A DNA stretch of 35,788 bases from assembly GCA_902580265.1 (NCBI GenBank), contig CACHJY010000013.1:1-35788 (forward strand). Direction: 5' to 3'. The stretch is from an uncultured Alphaproteobacteria bacterium. GTDB lineage: Bacteria > Pseudomonadota > Alphaproteobacteria > Rhodobacterales > Rhodobacteraceae. Shown one piece after another: positions 7,799 through 15,114 of this stretch. The notes under the pieces are model-generated. The model ran no database searches, was not told the DNA's origin, and saw nothing but the letters and a program-made list of their open reading frames with translations. The position numbers and the translations under genes were made by a program. Position 1 is the first letter of the stretch. The number at the start of each line of letters is the position of its first letter.

Positions 7799-9008
7799 AA
7801 TAATCTACAGATTGATTTTTATTTAATGTATTTTTTACGTCAGGTAGAGAATATTTCAGACCGGAAGCGCAATTAAATAGAACAACACGATCATTATTTG
7901 AAATCAGCCCTTCGCTTAAAGATTTTTCAAATGCGGCGAGAGTAGCGGCTCCTTCCGGGCACAATAAAGTTCCTTCGGTTTTTGAGACGAAATCTCTTGC
8001 TTCAACAATCTCATTATCACTTACGGAAATTGCAAAGCCGTCACTTTCATTAACGGCTCTGATTATTAAAAAGTCTCCTACTGCGACTGGTACACGTATC
8101 CCTGCTGCTATGGTATTAGCATTTTCCCATAACTCCGCCGTCTCTTTGCCTTGCCGCCATGCATCGACAATCGGAGCGCACCCGTCAGCTTGTACTGCCA
8201 CCATACGAGGCAATTTTTTTCCAACCCATCCTAGCTTTTGTAGCTCTGAAAACGCTTTCCACATCCCAATTAAACCAGTTCCTCCTCCAGTTGGGTAAAA
8301 AATAACATCTGGCAACTCCCAGTTTAATTGCTCAGCTAACTCTAAACCCATTGTCTTCTTACCTTCAATGCGATACGGCTCCTTCAAAGTTGAAACGTCA
8401 AACCACCCTACTTCATTCTTGCCTTCACGTACTATTTTTCCACAATCATTGATAAGACCATTAACTTTAAAGATTTCAGCTCCAAGTCTACTTATTTCTC
8501 TGATATTTATCTCAGGAGTGTCGTCTGGGCAGAATACCGTACATTTTATTCCAGCCTTTGCTCCGTAGGCTGCCATCGCAGCACCGGCATTACCATTCGA
8601 TGGAATTGCCAAGTGACGTATGCCAAATTGTTTTGCCATTGATACAGCAACACCTAAGCCACGTGCTTTAAAAGAAGCAGTGGGCAGTAATCCTTCGTCT
8701 TTAACCAATAAATCTCCCTTTTGGTTTAATTTTTTGGCTACATTATCAAGCGAGATCAAAGGAGTTAAAACCTCTCCCAGTGATATTATGTTTGATTTCT
8801 CAACCGGCAACAGAAATGAATAACGCCAAAAACCGTTTTTATCTGTTTTTTTTATGTAGTCCTTTGAAACTACTTCTTTAATTTTCTCCAGATCATATCG
8901 AACTAATAATGGCTTCCCTTTATCCGACAAACCATGAACAAGATCTTTTTCATACCGTTTACCAGAAATGGAGCATTCAAGATGTGTAACAAAAGTATTT
9001 TTTTTCAT
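7788..9008 (-). CDS. Threonine synthase-like PLP enzyme
   Basis: This is a fold-type II PLP enzyme of 406 residues. LLPTASFKARG (107-117) carries Schiff-base Lys114. IPSNGNAGAAMAAYGAKAG is the substrate/PLP Asn loop, and YPTGGGTGLIGMWKA is the phosphate-binding Gly loop. The N-terminal leader (HLECSISGKRY ... GKPLLVRYDLE) is the remnant of the Cys-rich zinc-ribbon region found in threonine synthases of the ThrC type, here with most Cys lost. These features favour threonine synthase (O-phosphohomoserine to threonine) over threonine dehydratase, but a related lyase is possible. No other threonine gene is nearby. The ATG at 9008 has no clear Shine-Dalgarno. It is convergent with, and overlaps the tail of, the dehydratase gene, and lies downstream of the cyclase gene by 39 bases. 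Confidence 0.78.
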   Translation of the reverse strand: MKKNTFVTHLECSISGKRYEKDLVHGLSDKGKPLLVRYDLEKIKEVVSKDYIKKTDKNGFWRYSFLLPVEKSNIISLGEVLTPLISLDNVAKKLNQKGDLLVKDEGLLPTASFKARGLGVAVSMAKQFGIRHLAIPSNGNAGAAMAAYGAKAGIKCTVFCPDDTPEINIREISRLGAEIFKVNGLINDCGKIVREGKNEVGWFDVSTLKEPYRIEGKKTMGLELAEQLNWELPDVIFYPTGGGTGLIGMWKAFSELQKLGWVGKKLPRMVAVQADGCAPIVDAWRQGKETAELWENANTIAAGIRVPVAVGDFLIIRAVNESDGFAISVSDNEIVEARDFVSKTEGTLLCPEGAATLAAFEKSLSEGLISNNDRVVLFNCASGLKYSLPDVKNTLNKNQSVDYSMF

Positions 9009-9047
9009 ATATTTAAACAGAAAACATAAAGTGAAAAGAAAATTTTT

Positions 9048-10007
9048 TTAACTTTCTTGAGCTTGTATATTATCAATTGCGATCTTTATTTGAGTATATT
9101 CTTGCTGTGTAAGTTTTTCCTTATCTATTGAAATATTGAAACCGTTTCCAGTTAAAGTAATAATTTGGTTATTATCTACTTTGGTATCTCGATCGAGCTC
9201 ATAATATTTTATTTTTCTCAAGTATCCTTTTACGTCTATCTCTTTTGGGTCATGAAATTTAAAGAAAGAATTCACCAAAAGATATGTCTCTTCTGATATA
9301 CAAATAGAGCCTGCGTTCGCAACACTCTCAAGCCTGGAGGCAAGATTAACGGTTCCACCAACAGCTGTATAATCTAATCTTTCATTACTCCCAAAGTTGC
9401 CAACAGTGCAATACCCTGTATTAATACCAATCCGTATTTCAAGATCATTTCTCAATGAAAAGTTTTTTCCCCAAGAACCTTTTAGTTCATCCATTTTTTC
9501 AAGCATCTCAACAGCCATTTCAACACAAAGCTTAGCATCTTCTTCTGGCCCCTTCGTTGTTGGGTCTCCAAAGAAAATCATAATAGAGTCACCAATAAAC
9601 TTATCTATAGTGCCACCATATTTGAGAGCAATAATAGACATTTCGTTAAGATAAAAATTGATTAAGCTTGTGATTTCCTCAGACTCCAATTCATCTGAAA
9701 TGCTTGTAAAACCTACGATATCAGAGAAAAAAAGAGTCAATTTTTTTCGAGAACTTGTTACCTCTGCACTTTGCTTTCCACTGAAAATCTGTTCATGGAT
9801 CTGAGGAGATAGATACTTAGCTAATTTACCAGAAATACCCTCCAATTCTTCTGATTTTTTTAAAGCTTCTTCCTTAGCCTGATCGGCTATTTTCTTTTGC
9901 GCCTCAAGCTGAGTTGATAGAGATTTTCGTAAATTAGCTTCTAGTTTTAACTTAGAAAGCTCTCGCTTTAATTGCGTCAATTCCTCTTCGGGACTCAAAT
10001 CATTCAT
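9048..10007 (-). CDS. Soluble class III adenylate cyclase with N-terminal coiled coil
   Basis: This protein probably makes cAMP. Residues about 6-60 are rich in Glu, Lys and Leu with heptad spacing (coiled coil), followed by LAKYLSPQIHEQIFSG, the cyclase-transducer element that precedes many bacterial class III domains. The catalytic domain has both metal-binding Asp residues (Asp96 in LFFSDIVGFT, Asp140 in IDKFIGDSIMIFFG), the adenine-selecting Lys136, ERLDYTAVGG, and the transition-state Asn/Arg in GGTVNLASRLES. All are present, so it should be active. No membrane segment or sensor domain is visible. ATG 10007 is chosen over the longer frame to 10043 because AAAGG precedes it and it lies just 7 bases after the stop of the upstream Cys-rich gene, suggesting co-translation. 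The C-terminal 40 residues after the domain are unassigned. Confidence 0.88.
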   Translation of the reverse strand: MNDLSPEEELTQLKRELSKLKLEANLRKSLSTQLEAQKKIADQAKEEALKKSEELEGISGKLAKYLSPQIHEQIFSGKQSAEVTSSRKKLTLFFSDIVGFTSISDELESEEITSLINFYLNEMSIIALKYGGTIDKFIGDSIMIFFGDPTTKGPEEDAKLCVEMAVEMLEKMDELKGSWGKNFSLRNDLEIRIGINTGYCTVGNFGSNERLDYTAVGGTVNLASRLESVANAGSICISEETYLLVNSFFKFHDPKEIDVKGYLRKIKYYELDRDTKVDNNQIITLTGNGFNISIDKEKLTQQEYTQIKIAIDNIQAQES

Positions 10008-10014
10008 ATAGAGA

Positions 10015-10206
10015 TTAACCTTTGCAATCCATGTCAGCGCCACAACAAGTGGGTGACTTTATCTTTCCATGGCCATTTGGACAAACTGACACTTGTATTT
10101 TTTTTCCTTCATCACCGGTAACAAAGTCATTCTCTAGTGCAGTTTCACATTTAGCACAAAAAGCATTTACTGCCATTCCACATTTAGCACATTCATAAGT
10201 TGCCAT
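10015..10206 (-). CDS. Small Cys-rich, zinc-ribbon-like protein of unknown function
   Basis: This is a 63-residue protein with eight Cys and one His. Two C-x2-C knuckles lie close together (Cys6/Cys9 and Cys17/Cys20), then Cys42 with PNGH46 and a C-terminal CC-x5-C (Cys54, 55, 61). The pattern suggests one or two structural zinc sites. GGAGT about 10 bases before the ATG is a good ribosome site, and the gene ends 7 bases before the adenylate cyclase start, so the two are probably co-transcribed and the little protein may be functionally tied to the cyclase. No family name is recognised. Its own upstream region (164 bases) is shared with the divergent RidA gene. Confidence 0.7.
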   Translation of the reverse strand: MATYECAKCGMAVNAFCAKCETALENDFVTGDEGKKIQVSVCPNGHGKIKSPTCCGADMDCKG

Positions 10207-10323
10207 AATAAAATTACTCCTATAAAGCTAGCACTAAGATAATTTTAGTTCTTTTGGCTTTTCAAAGTCAAGGTCTCAGAAATGTCGTCATGTCGAAGTT
10301 AATTTAATTTCATGCAAACAGTT

Positions 10324-10339
10324 ATTACGATATCATAAT
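10324..10339. promoter_or_regulatory. Imperfect palindrome in the divergent region before ridA-like gene
   Basis: ATTACGATATCATAAT is a 16-base inverted repeat with a single mismatched pair (14 of 16 positions symmetrical), centred on GATATC, 31 bases before the RidA-family ATG. It lies in the 164-base region between two divergent transcription units and could be an operator. The same gap also carries two direct copies of ATGTCG (10282 and 10290). No -35/-10 pair with normal spacing was found, and short AT-rich palindromes arise by chance. Confidence 0.25.
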
Positions 10340-10370
10340 TAAGTTAACGAGAACTAATAAGGCTTACCAA

Positions 10371-10760
10371 ATGACAATTACCTTTCTTAATCCATCCAAC
10401 GCACCAAAACCTGCTGCTAATTATTCAAATGTGGCTATTATACCAGCGGGGAAAAAACTATTATCAATATCTGGACAGATTGGAAACGATATAGAAGGTG
10501 AAATCGCTGAAAGTTTAGAAGACCAGTATCGATTAGCATTACAAAATATAAATTTGATTGTTGAATCGCAAGGTGGCACGAAAGAGGATATAGCAAAAAT
10601 AACCGTTTTCATGACTGATGAACCTGATTGGGTAAAGATTAAGTCTGCTGCCGATGAATTTTTACCATCGCCAAGGCCATCTATGTCATTTATTTACGTA
10701 AAAGGACTTTTCAGACCAGATATTAAAGTAGAAGTTGAAGGATTGGCTGCAGTTGACTAA
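10371..10760 (+). CDS. RidA family (YjgF/YER057c/UK114) reactive-intermediate deaminase
   Basis: This is a compact 129-residue protein of the RidA family. These proteins hydrolyse reactive enamine/imine intermediates released by PLP and flavin enzymes. Visible family blocks are LLSISGQIGND, the QYRLALQNINLIVESQGGTKEDIAKITVFM core, the SPRPSMSFIYV block with the conserved Arg, and the terminal KVEVEGLAAVD strand. Only 14 bases separate it from the Ldh2-family reductase, so they form an operon. That fits a role in handling cyclic or linear imines from amino acid oxidation. The ATG is preceded by a weak AAGG. Confidence 0.88.
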   Translation: MTITFLNPSNAPKPAANYSNVAIIPAGKKLLSISGQIGNDIEGEIAESLEDQYRLALQNINLIVESQGGTKEDIAKITVFMTDEPDWVKIKSAADEFLPSPRPSMSFIYVKGLFRPDIKVEVEGLAAVD

Positions 10761-10774
10761 AAAGGATTATTACG

Positions 10775-11785
10775 ATGAGCGCTATAGAGACAGAAACACT
10801 CACTGTTGAACAGATATATGATTTAGCATTCAATGTGTTGAGTAAATTTGGTTGTAATAAAGAAAATGCATCTGCTATTGCAAGAACTGTCTCAACCGCA
10901 GAAAGAGATGGGTCATTGTCGCATGGCCTTTTCAGAATTCCTGGATACGTTGCATCCTTGAAATCAGGTAAAGTAAATGGAAAGGCAGAGCCGAAAATAA
11001 CTTCTAGCATGCCATCCGTCATAACCGTTGACGGAAATCTAGGTTATGCTCCCTATTCACTTGAAAAAAGCTTACCAGTGCTGTCAGAAGCGGCTCTAAA
11101 ACATGGAATAGCTGTAATGCGACTCATAAATAGTTTCCATTTTGCGGCGCTTTGGCCAGAGACTGAGTACTTGGCTGAAAGAGGATTGTCAGGTATTGCA
11201 TGTACAGTTTATAAACCTTCAGTTGCACCAGCTGGCGCAACTGAACCATTTTTTGGAACAAATCCCATTTCCTTTGCTTGGCCAAGAAAAAATTCAACCC
11301 CTTTAGTTTTTGATATGGCTACTTCAACACTTGCAATGGGGGATGTTCAGATCGCAGCAAGAGACGGACATCCCGTTCCTCATGGGACAGGTCTTGGGCC
11401 TGATGGGAAACCATCTGATGATCCGAAAGAAATATTAAAAGGAGTGTTATTACCTTTTGGAGGATATAAAGGGTCAGCTATATCTATGATGATCGAACTA
11501 TTTTCTGCAGGATTAACCGGAGACAATTTTTCTTTTGAAGCAGCAAAAACTGATAATAATGATGGAGGACCGGCAAAGGGAGGCGAACTGGTCCTAGCTA
11601 TTAACCCTGAGCTTATAGCTGGACCAGACTGGAATACTCATAGCGAAGGATTCTTCAAGGAAATTAAACAGTTAAAAGGAATACGGCTTCCTGGGGAAAG
11701 ACGACATCGTAATAGACTAGATAACAGCCCTAGAAAAATAAATAAGGAGCTCCTAGAAAAAATTAAAGGACTATCCGAGAGCTAA
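10775..11785 (+). CDS. Ldh2/malate-L-lactate dehydrogenase-family NAD(P) oxidoreductase
   Basis: This is a 336-residue member of the family that includes 2,3-diketo-L-gulonate reductase, ureidoglycolate dehydrogenase and delta1-piperideine-2-carboxylate/pyrroline-2-carboxylate reductase. Family blocks are AERDGSLSHGLFRIPGY (with the His-Gly motif), INSFHFAALWPETEYLAERGL, FFGTNPISFAWPR, PLVFDMATS, LPFGGYKGSAISMMIEL and the C-terminal IRLPGERRHRNR. The fold is not a Rossmann fold and no classical GxGxxG is expected. The upstream RidA gene, 14 bases away, makes a cyclic imine reductase role (lysine, proline or hydroxyproline metabolism) attractive, but this is inference. GGAT upstream serves as ribosome site. 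It is convergent with GlnT. Confidence 0.85.
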   Translation: MSAIETETLTVEQIYDLAFNVLSKFGCNKENASAIARTVSTAERDGSLSHGLFRIPGYVASLKSGKVNGKAEPKITSSMPSVITVDGNLGYAPYSLEKSLPVLSEAALKHGIAVMRLINSFHFAALWPETEYLAERGLSGIACTVYKPSVAPAGATEPFFGTNPISFAWPRKNSTPLVFDMATSTLAMGDVQIAARDGHPVPHGTGLGPDGKPSDDPKEILKGVLLPFGGYKGSAISMMIELFSAGLTGDNFSFEAAKTDNNDGGPAKGGELVLAINPELIAGPDWNTHSEGFFKEIKQLKGIRLPGERRHRNRLDNSPRKINKELLEKIKGLSES

Positions 11786-11801
11786 AAAGAGGTGTAGTAC
11801 T

Positions 11802-13103
11802 CTAAATATCCAAAGTATTTCTTTTTTCCCATTCTGAAAAATGTGCGGTGTAAGAATGCCATTCTTCCATTTTGAGCTTAATAAATGAATCAGAAAAGGC
11901 TTTTCCTAATCCCTCTTTAAAGCTTTTATCTTTATCAAAGGCTCGCAAAGCATCAAGTAAGTTCAATGGCAACTTTTCAGCCTTGGCAATTGCTTTTGCA
12001 TCTTCATACATATTTGTATTTGATCTTTCCCCTGGATCTAACTTTTTATCAACGCCATTTAACCCTGCCGTAATGATAGCTGCTTGCAACAAATAAGGAT
12101 TGGTCGCCCCATCAGGAAGTCTTAGTTCAAATCTTCCCGCGTCGGGCACTCTTACCATATGAGTTCTATTATTTTCCGTCCAAGTAATAGTATTTGGCGC
12201 CCAACTTGCCCCACTTAAAGTTCTTGGAGCATTAATTCGTTTATAGGAATTTACAGTTGGATTTGTGATCGCAGCCATAGCCTTAGCGTGACTAATAATG
12301 CCTCCAAGAAAGTTAAGACCCTCTTTTGACAAACCAATATCTGACTTCTTACTAGCAAAAACATTTTTCTTAGCCTTTAAATCCCAAACTGATATATGAG
12401 CATGACAACCATTGCCTGTTAATCTTTCAATTGGCTTTGGCATAAAAGTCGCCCTAAGTCCATGCTTTTCAGCAACGGATTTAACCATGAATTTGAAAAA
12501 AGAGTGTTTATCTGCAGTTCGTAAAGCGTCATCAAATTCAAAATTCATTTCAAATTGACCATTGGCATCTTCATGATCATTTTGATAAGGACCCCAACCC
12601 AATACGCCAAGATAATCACAAATTTCAGCTATCACATCGTATCGGCGCATCAGAGCCTGTTGATCATAACAAGGTTTTTCAGCATTGTCATATGGGTCAG
12701 AAATAGCTGATCCATCAGGCATTAAGAGAAAAAACTCAGCCTCTATGCCAGTCTTTACCCTCATGCTCTTCTTTTTTGCTCTATCAATAGCTTTGTTAAG
12801 AACATTTCTTGGTGCCTGTTCGACCAATTCGCCCTCCATCATGCAGTTACTTGCAAGCCAAGCTACATCCTTTTTCCAAGGAAGTTTTATAACGCTCTGA
12901 GGGTCGGGTACTGCTAGCATATCTGGGTACGCAGGGGTCATATCTAGCCAACTAGCATAGCCGGCAAACCCAGCTCCATCTTTTTGCATATCAGATATCG
13001 CTGATGCAGGAACAAGCTTTGCTCTCTGCACCCCAAAAAGATCAGTATATGTTACCATAAAGTATTTTATTTTTTCTTTTTTTGCGTAATTCTTCAAATC
13101 CAT
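11802..13103 (-). CDS. glnT: Type III glutamine synthetase family protein (GlnT-like)
   Basis: This ATP-dependent gamma-glutamyl ligase of 433 residues is close in length and layout to GlnT of rhizobia. Catalytic blocks are VKTGIEAEFFLL (metal-binding Glu), NDHEDANGQFEMNF (Glu and Asn-Gly loop), GNGCHAHISVWD (metal His), NSYKRINAPRTLSGASWAPN (phosphate and Arg site) and RFELRLPDGATNPYLLQAA. The first residues (FMVTYTDLFGVQRAKLVP) are the beta-grasp domain. The family also includes gamma-glutamylmethylamide synthetase and other glutamyl-polyamine ligases, so the amine could be ammonia or a small amine. GGAG is present seven to eight bases before the ATG. It is last in a minus-strand cluster with a methyltransferase, a CMD-family protein and a GST. 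Confidence 0.85.
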   Translation of the reverse strand: MDLKNYAKKEKIKYFMVTYTDLFGVQRAKLVPASAISDMQKDGAGFAGYASWLDMTPAYPDMLAVPDPQSVIKLPWKKDVAWLASNCMMEGELVEQAPRNVLNKAIDRAKKKSMRVKTGIEAEFFLLMPDGSAISDPYDNAEKPCYDQQALMRRYDVIAEICDYLGVLGWGPYQNDHEDANGQFEMNFEFDDALRTADKHSFFKFMVKSVAEKHGLRATFMPKPIERLTGNGCHAHISVWDLKAKKNVFASKKSDIGLSKEGLNFLGGIISHAKAMAAITNPTVNSYKRINAPRTLSGASWAPNTITWTENNRTHMVRVPDAGRFELRLPDGATNPYLLQAAIITAGLNGVDKKLDPGERSNTNMYEDAKAIAKAEKLPLNLLDALRAFDKDKSFKEGLGKAFSDSFIKLKMEEWHSYTAHFSEWEKRNTLDI

Positions 13104-13136
13104 TGTTTGTCTCCATTTATTACTTGAGGTAAGAAC

Positions 13137-13973
13137 CTAATTTTTCTTACAAATCAACCTTATACCGCCAATAACATTTTCAGCAAAACACTCCGCAGCA
13201 GTTTTATAGAATTCTTCAATTGAAATATACCCTTCAACACCATGAATTTTTTCGTGATTGTTTCTATTAGCTTGAAGCAACTTCAAACGTTCGTTTGTAA
13301 AACTTTCCCAGTCTGATGACATATCCTTATGCTCAACAATTTCAAAACCAACGTTAGCACAGGTATCTAAATAATCAGAATATTTTTCCAATGAATTTGC
13401 AAAGAGTTTCTTTTCTAACATTTCTTTATGAGAGCTCTCAAAACCACTCCCAAAAGTAAGGTCTTCAATGAAGAGCATCCCATTTTTATTTAACAAGTTA
13501 AAAAGTTTGTCAGTATATTTCTTTCGATAAGGAATATGGTACAAAGCTAACCAAGAAACAATTTTATTAAAACAAGAATCCTTTTGTGAAAAATTTAGAA
13601 AATCTTGGTTTATGTGTGTAACGAAGCTTTGAAGGCCCGTTCTAAGTGTTAACTCCTTCCCGACCTCCGAATAATCTTGCTGCAGTTCTAATGCAGAAAC
13701 TTGCGCTCTTGTTTTAGAAGCAATGTATCGAGATGGGCCTCCCCAGCCAGCTCCTACCTCCAAGACATTATCATTTTCCTGAATATTAATAGTCTTTATA
13801 GCCTCTTGAACACTTAGTGTGCCATGATAATGCAATTGGTCAAATTGATTGACGTCCTCTAGATTAAGCCTATCGTCCTCTGAATAACCGAGCGCTTTTA
13901 AATCCTTGAATATTCTGTAAGCATCAGAATAAAGTTTCATTTCTTTTATGTTATTCATATTAAAAAACAGCAC
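13137..13973 (-). CDS. SAM-dependent methyltransferase, dimethylglycine/sterol-type fold
   Basis: This class I methyltransferase has 278 residues. LHYHGTLSVQEAI (48-59) followed by VLEVGAGWGGPSRYIA (70-85) is the arrangement seen in sarcosine/dimethylglycine N-methyltransferases and cyclopropane synthase relatives, with GAGWGG replacing the commoner GCGxGG. ALELQQDY follows as the acidic post-I region, and LYHIPYR and LFIEDLTFG as later motifs. The substrate is unknown. Start at GTG 13973 follows an AGAAAGA; ATG 13958 is an alternative. It sits 7 bases after the CMD-family gene and 33 before glnT. A small-amine or amino acid N-methylation role next to a glutamyl ligase is possible but speculative. 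Confidence 0.8.
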   Translation of the reverse strand: MLFFNMNNIKEMKLYSDAYRIFKDLKALGYSEDDRLNLEDVNQFDQLHYHGTLSVQEAIKTINIQENDNVLEVGAGWGGPSRYIASKTRAQVSALELQQDYSEVGKELTLRTGLQSFVTHINQDFLNFSQKDSCFNKIVSWLALYHIPYRKKYTDKLFNLLNKNGMLFIEDLTFGSGFESSHKEMLEKKLFANSLEKYSDYLDTCANVGFEIVEHKDMSSDWESFTNERLKLLQANRNNHEKIHGVEGYISIEEFYKTAAECFAENVIGGIRLICKKN

Positions 13974-13980
13974 TCTTTCT

Positions 13981-14370
13981 TTAAATTAAATTCTCTTCTT
14001 CTAGGACCTTTCTCGCTACCCTAAAGCATTCCACAGCTTGTGGTACACCGCAATAAATACCAATAACGTGTATAATTGCCCGCAATTCATTCTTAGAAAC
14101 TCCGTTTTTTATTGCTCCTCTAAAATGTGTTTCCCACTCTGTCATTTTTCCAAGAGCACCGATCATCGAAAGATTCATCATTGATCGTGTTTTTGCGTCA
14201 ATTACTTCATCGCCCCAACCAAAACCCCAACACCAGGCCGTCATTGCTTCTTGAAAAGGTCGGGAGAATTCGTCCGCTTCTTCCAGGTTTTTCTTTACAT
14301 AATCCTCTCCAACCGTCGATACTCTCTGCTTTATACCCTTTTCAAATAGGTCCTCAGTAAATATAGACAT
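13981..14370 (-). CDS. Carboxymuconolactone decarboxylase (CMD)-family protein
   Basis: This 129-residue single CMD domain resembles 4-carboxymuconolactone decarboxylase (PcaC-like). AWCWGFGWGDEVIDAKTRSMMNLSM-type sequence, the THFRGAIKNGVSKNELRAII block and IYCGVPQAVECF are the family's core. It has a single internal Cys in AWC and no CxxC, so it is not an AhpD-type peroxidase. Families in this fold act in aromatic ring-cleavage pathways or as small oxidoreductases. None of the other beta-ketoadipate genes is nearby, so a PcaC role is not supported by context. AGGAGG seven to eight bases before the ATG is the strongest ribosome site in this cluster. Confidence 0.8.
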   Translation of the reverse strand: MSIFTEDLFEKGIKQRVSTVGEDYVKKNLEEADEFSRPFQEAMTAWCWGFGWGDEVIDAKTRSMMNLSMIGALGKMTEWETHFRGAIKNGVSKNELRAIIHVIGIYCGVPQAVECFRVARKVLEEENLI

Positions 14371-14421
14371 AAATATCCTCCTTTTAATATAATTTTTGTG
14401 GCACTTCTTGCTAACTAAAAT

Positions 14422-15030
14422 TTACAGTTTGTGAGATAATAACACTTTCTTTACCGCATCATCTTCCTTCATTTGAGCAATAAATTTACCTAAATTATCT
14501 TTATCATTAAGTAAATTATCTATACTAGGGTCCCATCTCGTTACCATATACAAATAATAATCCACAGCTGATTTGTTTTCCCCTAATAAATAGGGATTAA
14601 GTTTAGTATTTATATATTTGTAAGCGGTTTCACGGTCTTGAGCGGCCAGCTTTCCAACATCCTCTGCAACATCTTTAGGCGCATAACGGTGCGAGTAAAA
14701 CTGTCTATGATATCCTGCGTATATTGACGTCGCTATCATCGCTAAATACTGCCATAAAAGGTTACGCTCAGACGAGGAGCGGTGAGGAGCCAACTGAGGA
14801 AATTTTTCTATCAAATGGGTCACAATTGCTACTGTTTCAAATATGGTTTGCCCGTCTGGACAGACTAAAACCGGTATTTTTGAAAAAGGACTTATAATCT
14901 TAAATTCATTCTGCTGTGCCTCTTCGATAGATATATTTTTAAACTCATACTCAATATTTGCTGCAGTTAACAAAAACTCAGCGATCAATGATCCTGCCCT
15001 GGGACGCCCCATTACTATGTATTTTTTCAT
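14422..15030 (-). CDS. Glutathione S-transferase family protein
   Basis: This is a 202-residue GST with the thioredoxin-like N-domain (GRPRAGSLIAEFLLTAANIEY, then KIISPFSKIPVLV with the cis-Pro, and IFETVAIVTHLIEKF with the Glu-Thr that binds the glutathione gamma-glutamyl group) and an all-helical C-domain (WQYLAMIATSIYAGYHRQFYS onward). It should conjugate or isomerise via glutathione; the electrophile is unknown. It heads the minus-strand cluster that ends with glnT, 51 bases before the CMD-family gene, and is divergent from the homoserine dehydrogenase-like gene with an 84-base gap. AAAGGA precedes the ATG. Confidence 0.85.
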   Translation of the reverse strand: MKKYIVMGRPRAGSLIAEFLLTAANIEYEFKNISIEEAQQNEFKIISPFSKIPVLVCPDGQTIFETVAIVTHLIEKFPQLAPHRSSSERNLLWQYLAMIATSIYAGYHRQFYSHRYAPKDVAEDVGKLAAQDRETAYKYINTKLNPYLLGENKSAVDYYLYMVTRWDPSIDNLLNDKDNLGKFIAQMKEDDAVKKVLLSHKL

Positions 15031-15114
15031 ATAATATTCCTTTCAGAGTGGTATTAATTTAAAGTATATAAAGCAATTAAATATTAGAGTATAAAGTCAG
15101 AAAATTATTAAAAG

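Noticed and set aside
11802..13103. GlnT-like gene as gamma-glutamylmethylamide synthetase (gmaS)
   Set aside because: The family and length are compatible, but none of the N-methylglutamate synthase or dehydrogenase genes is next to it, so only the wider family is called.
13981..14370. CMD-family gene as pcaC of the beta-ketoadipate pathway
   Set aside because: No pca genes in the neighbourhood; the fold is shared by many small proteins.
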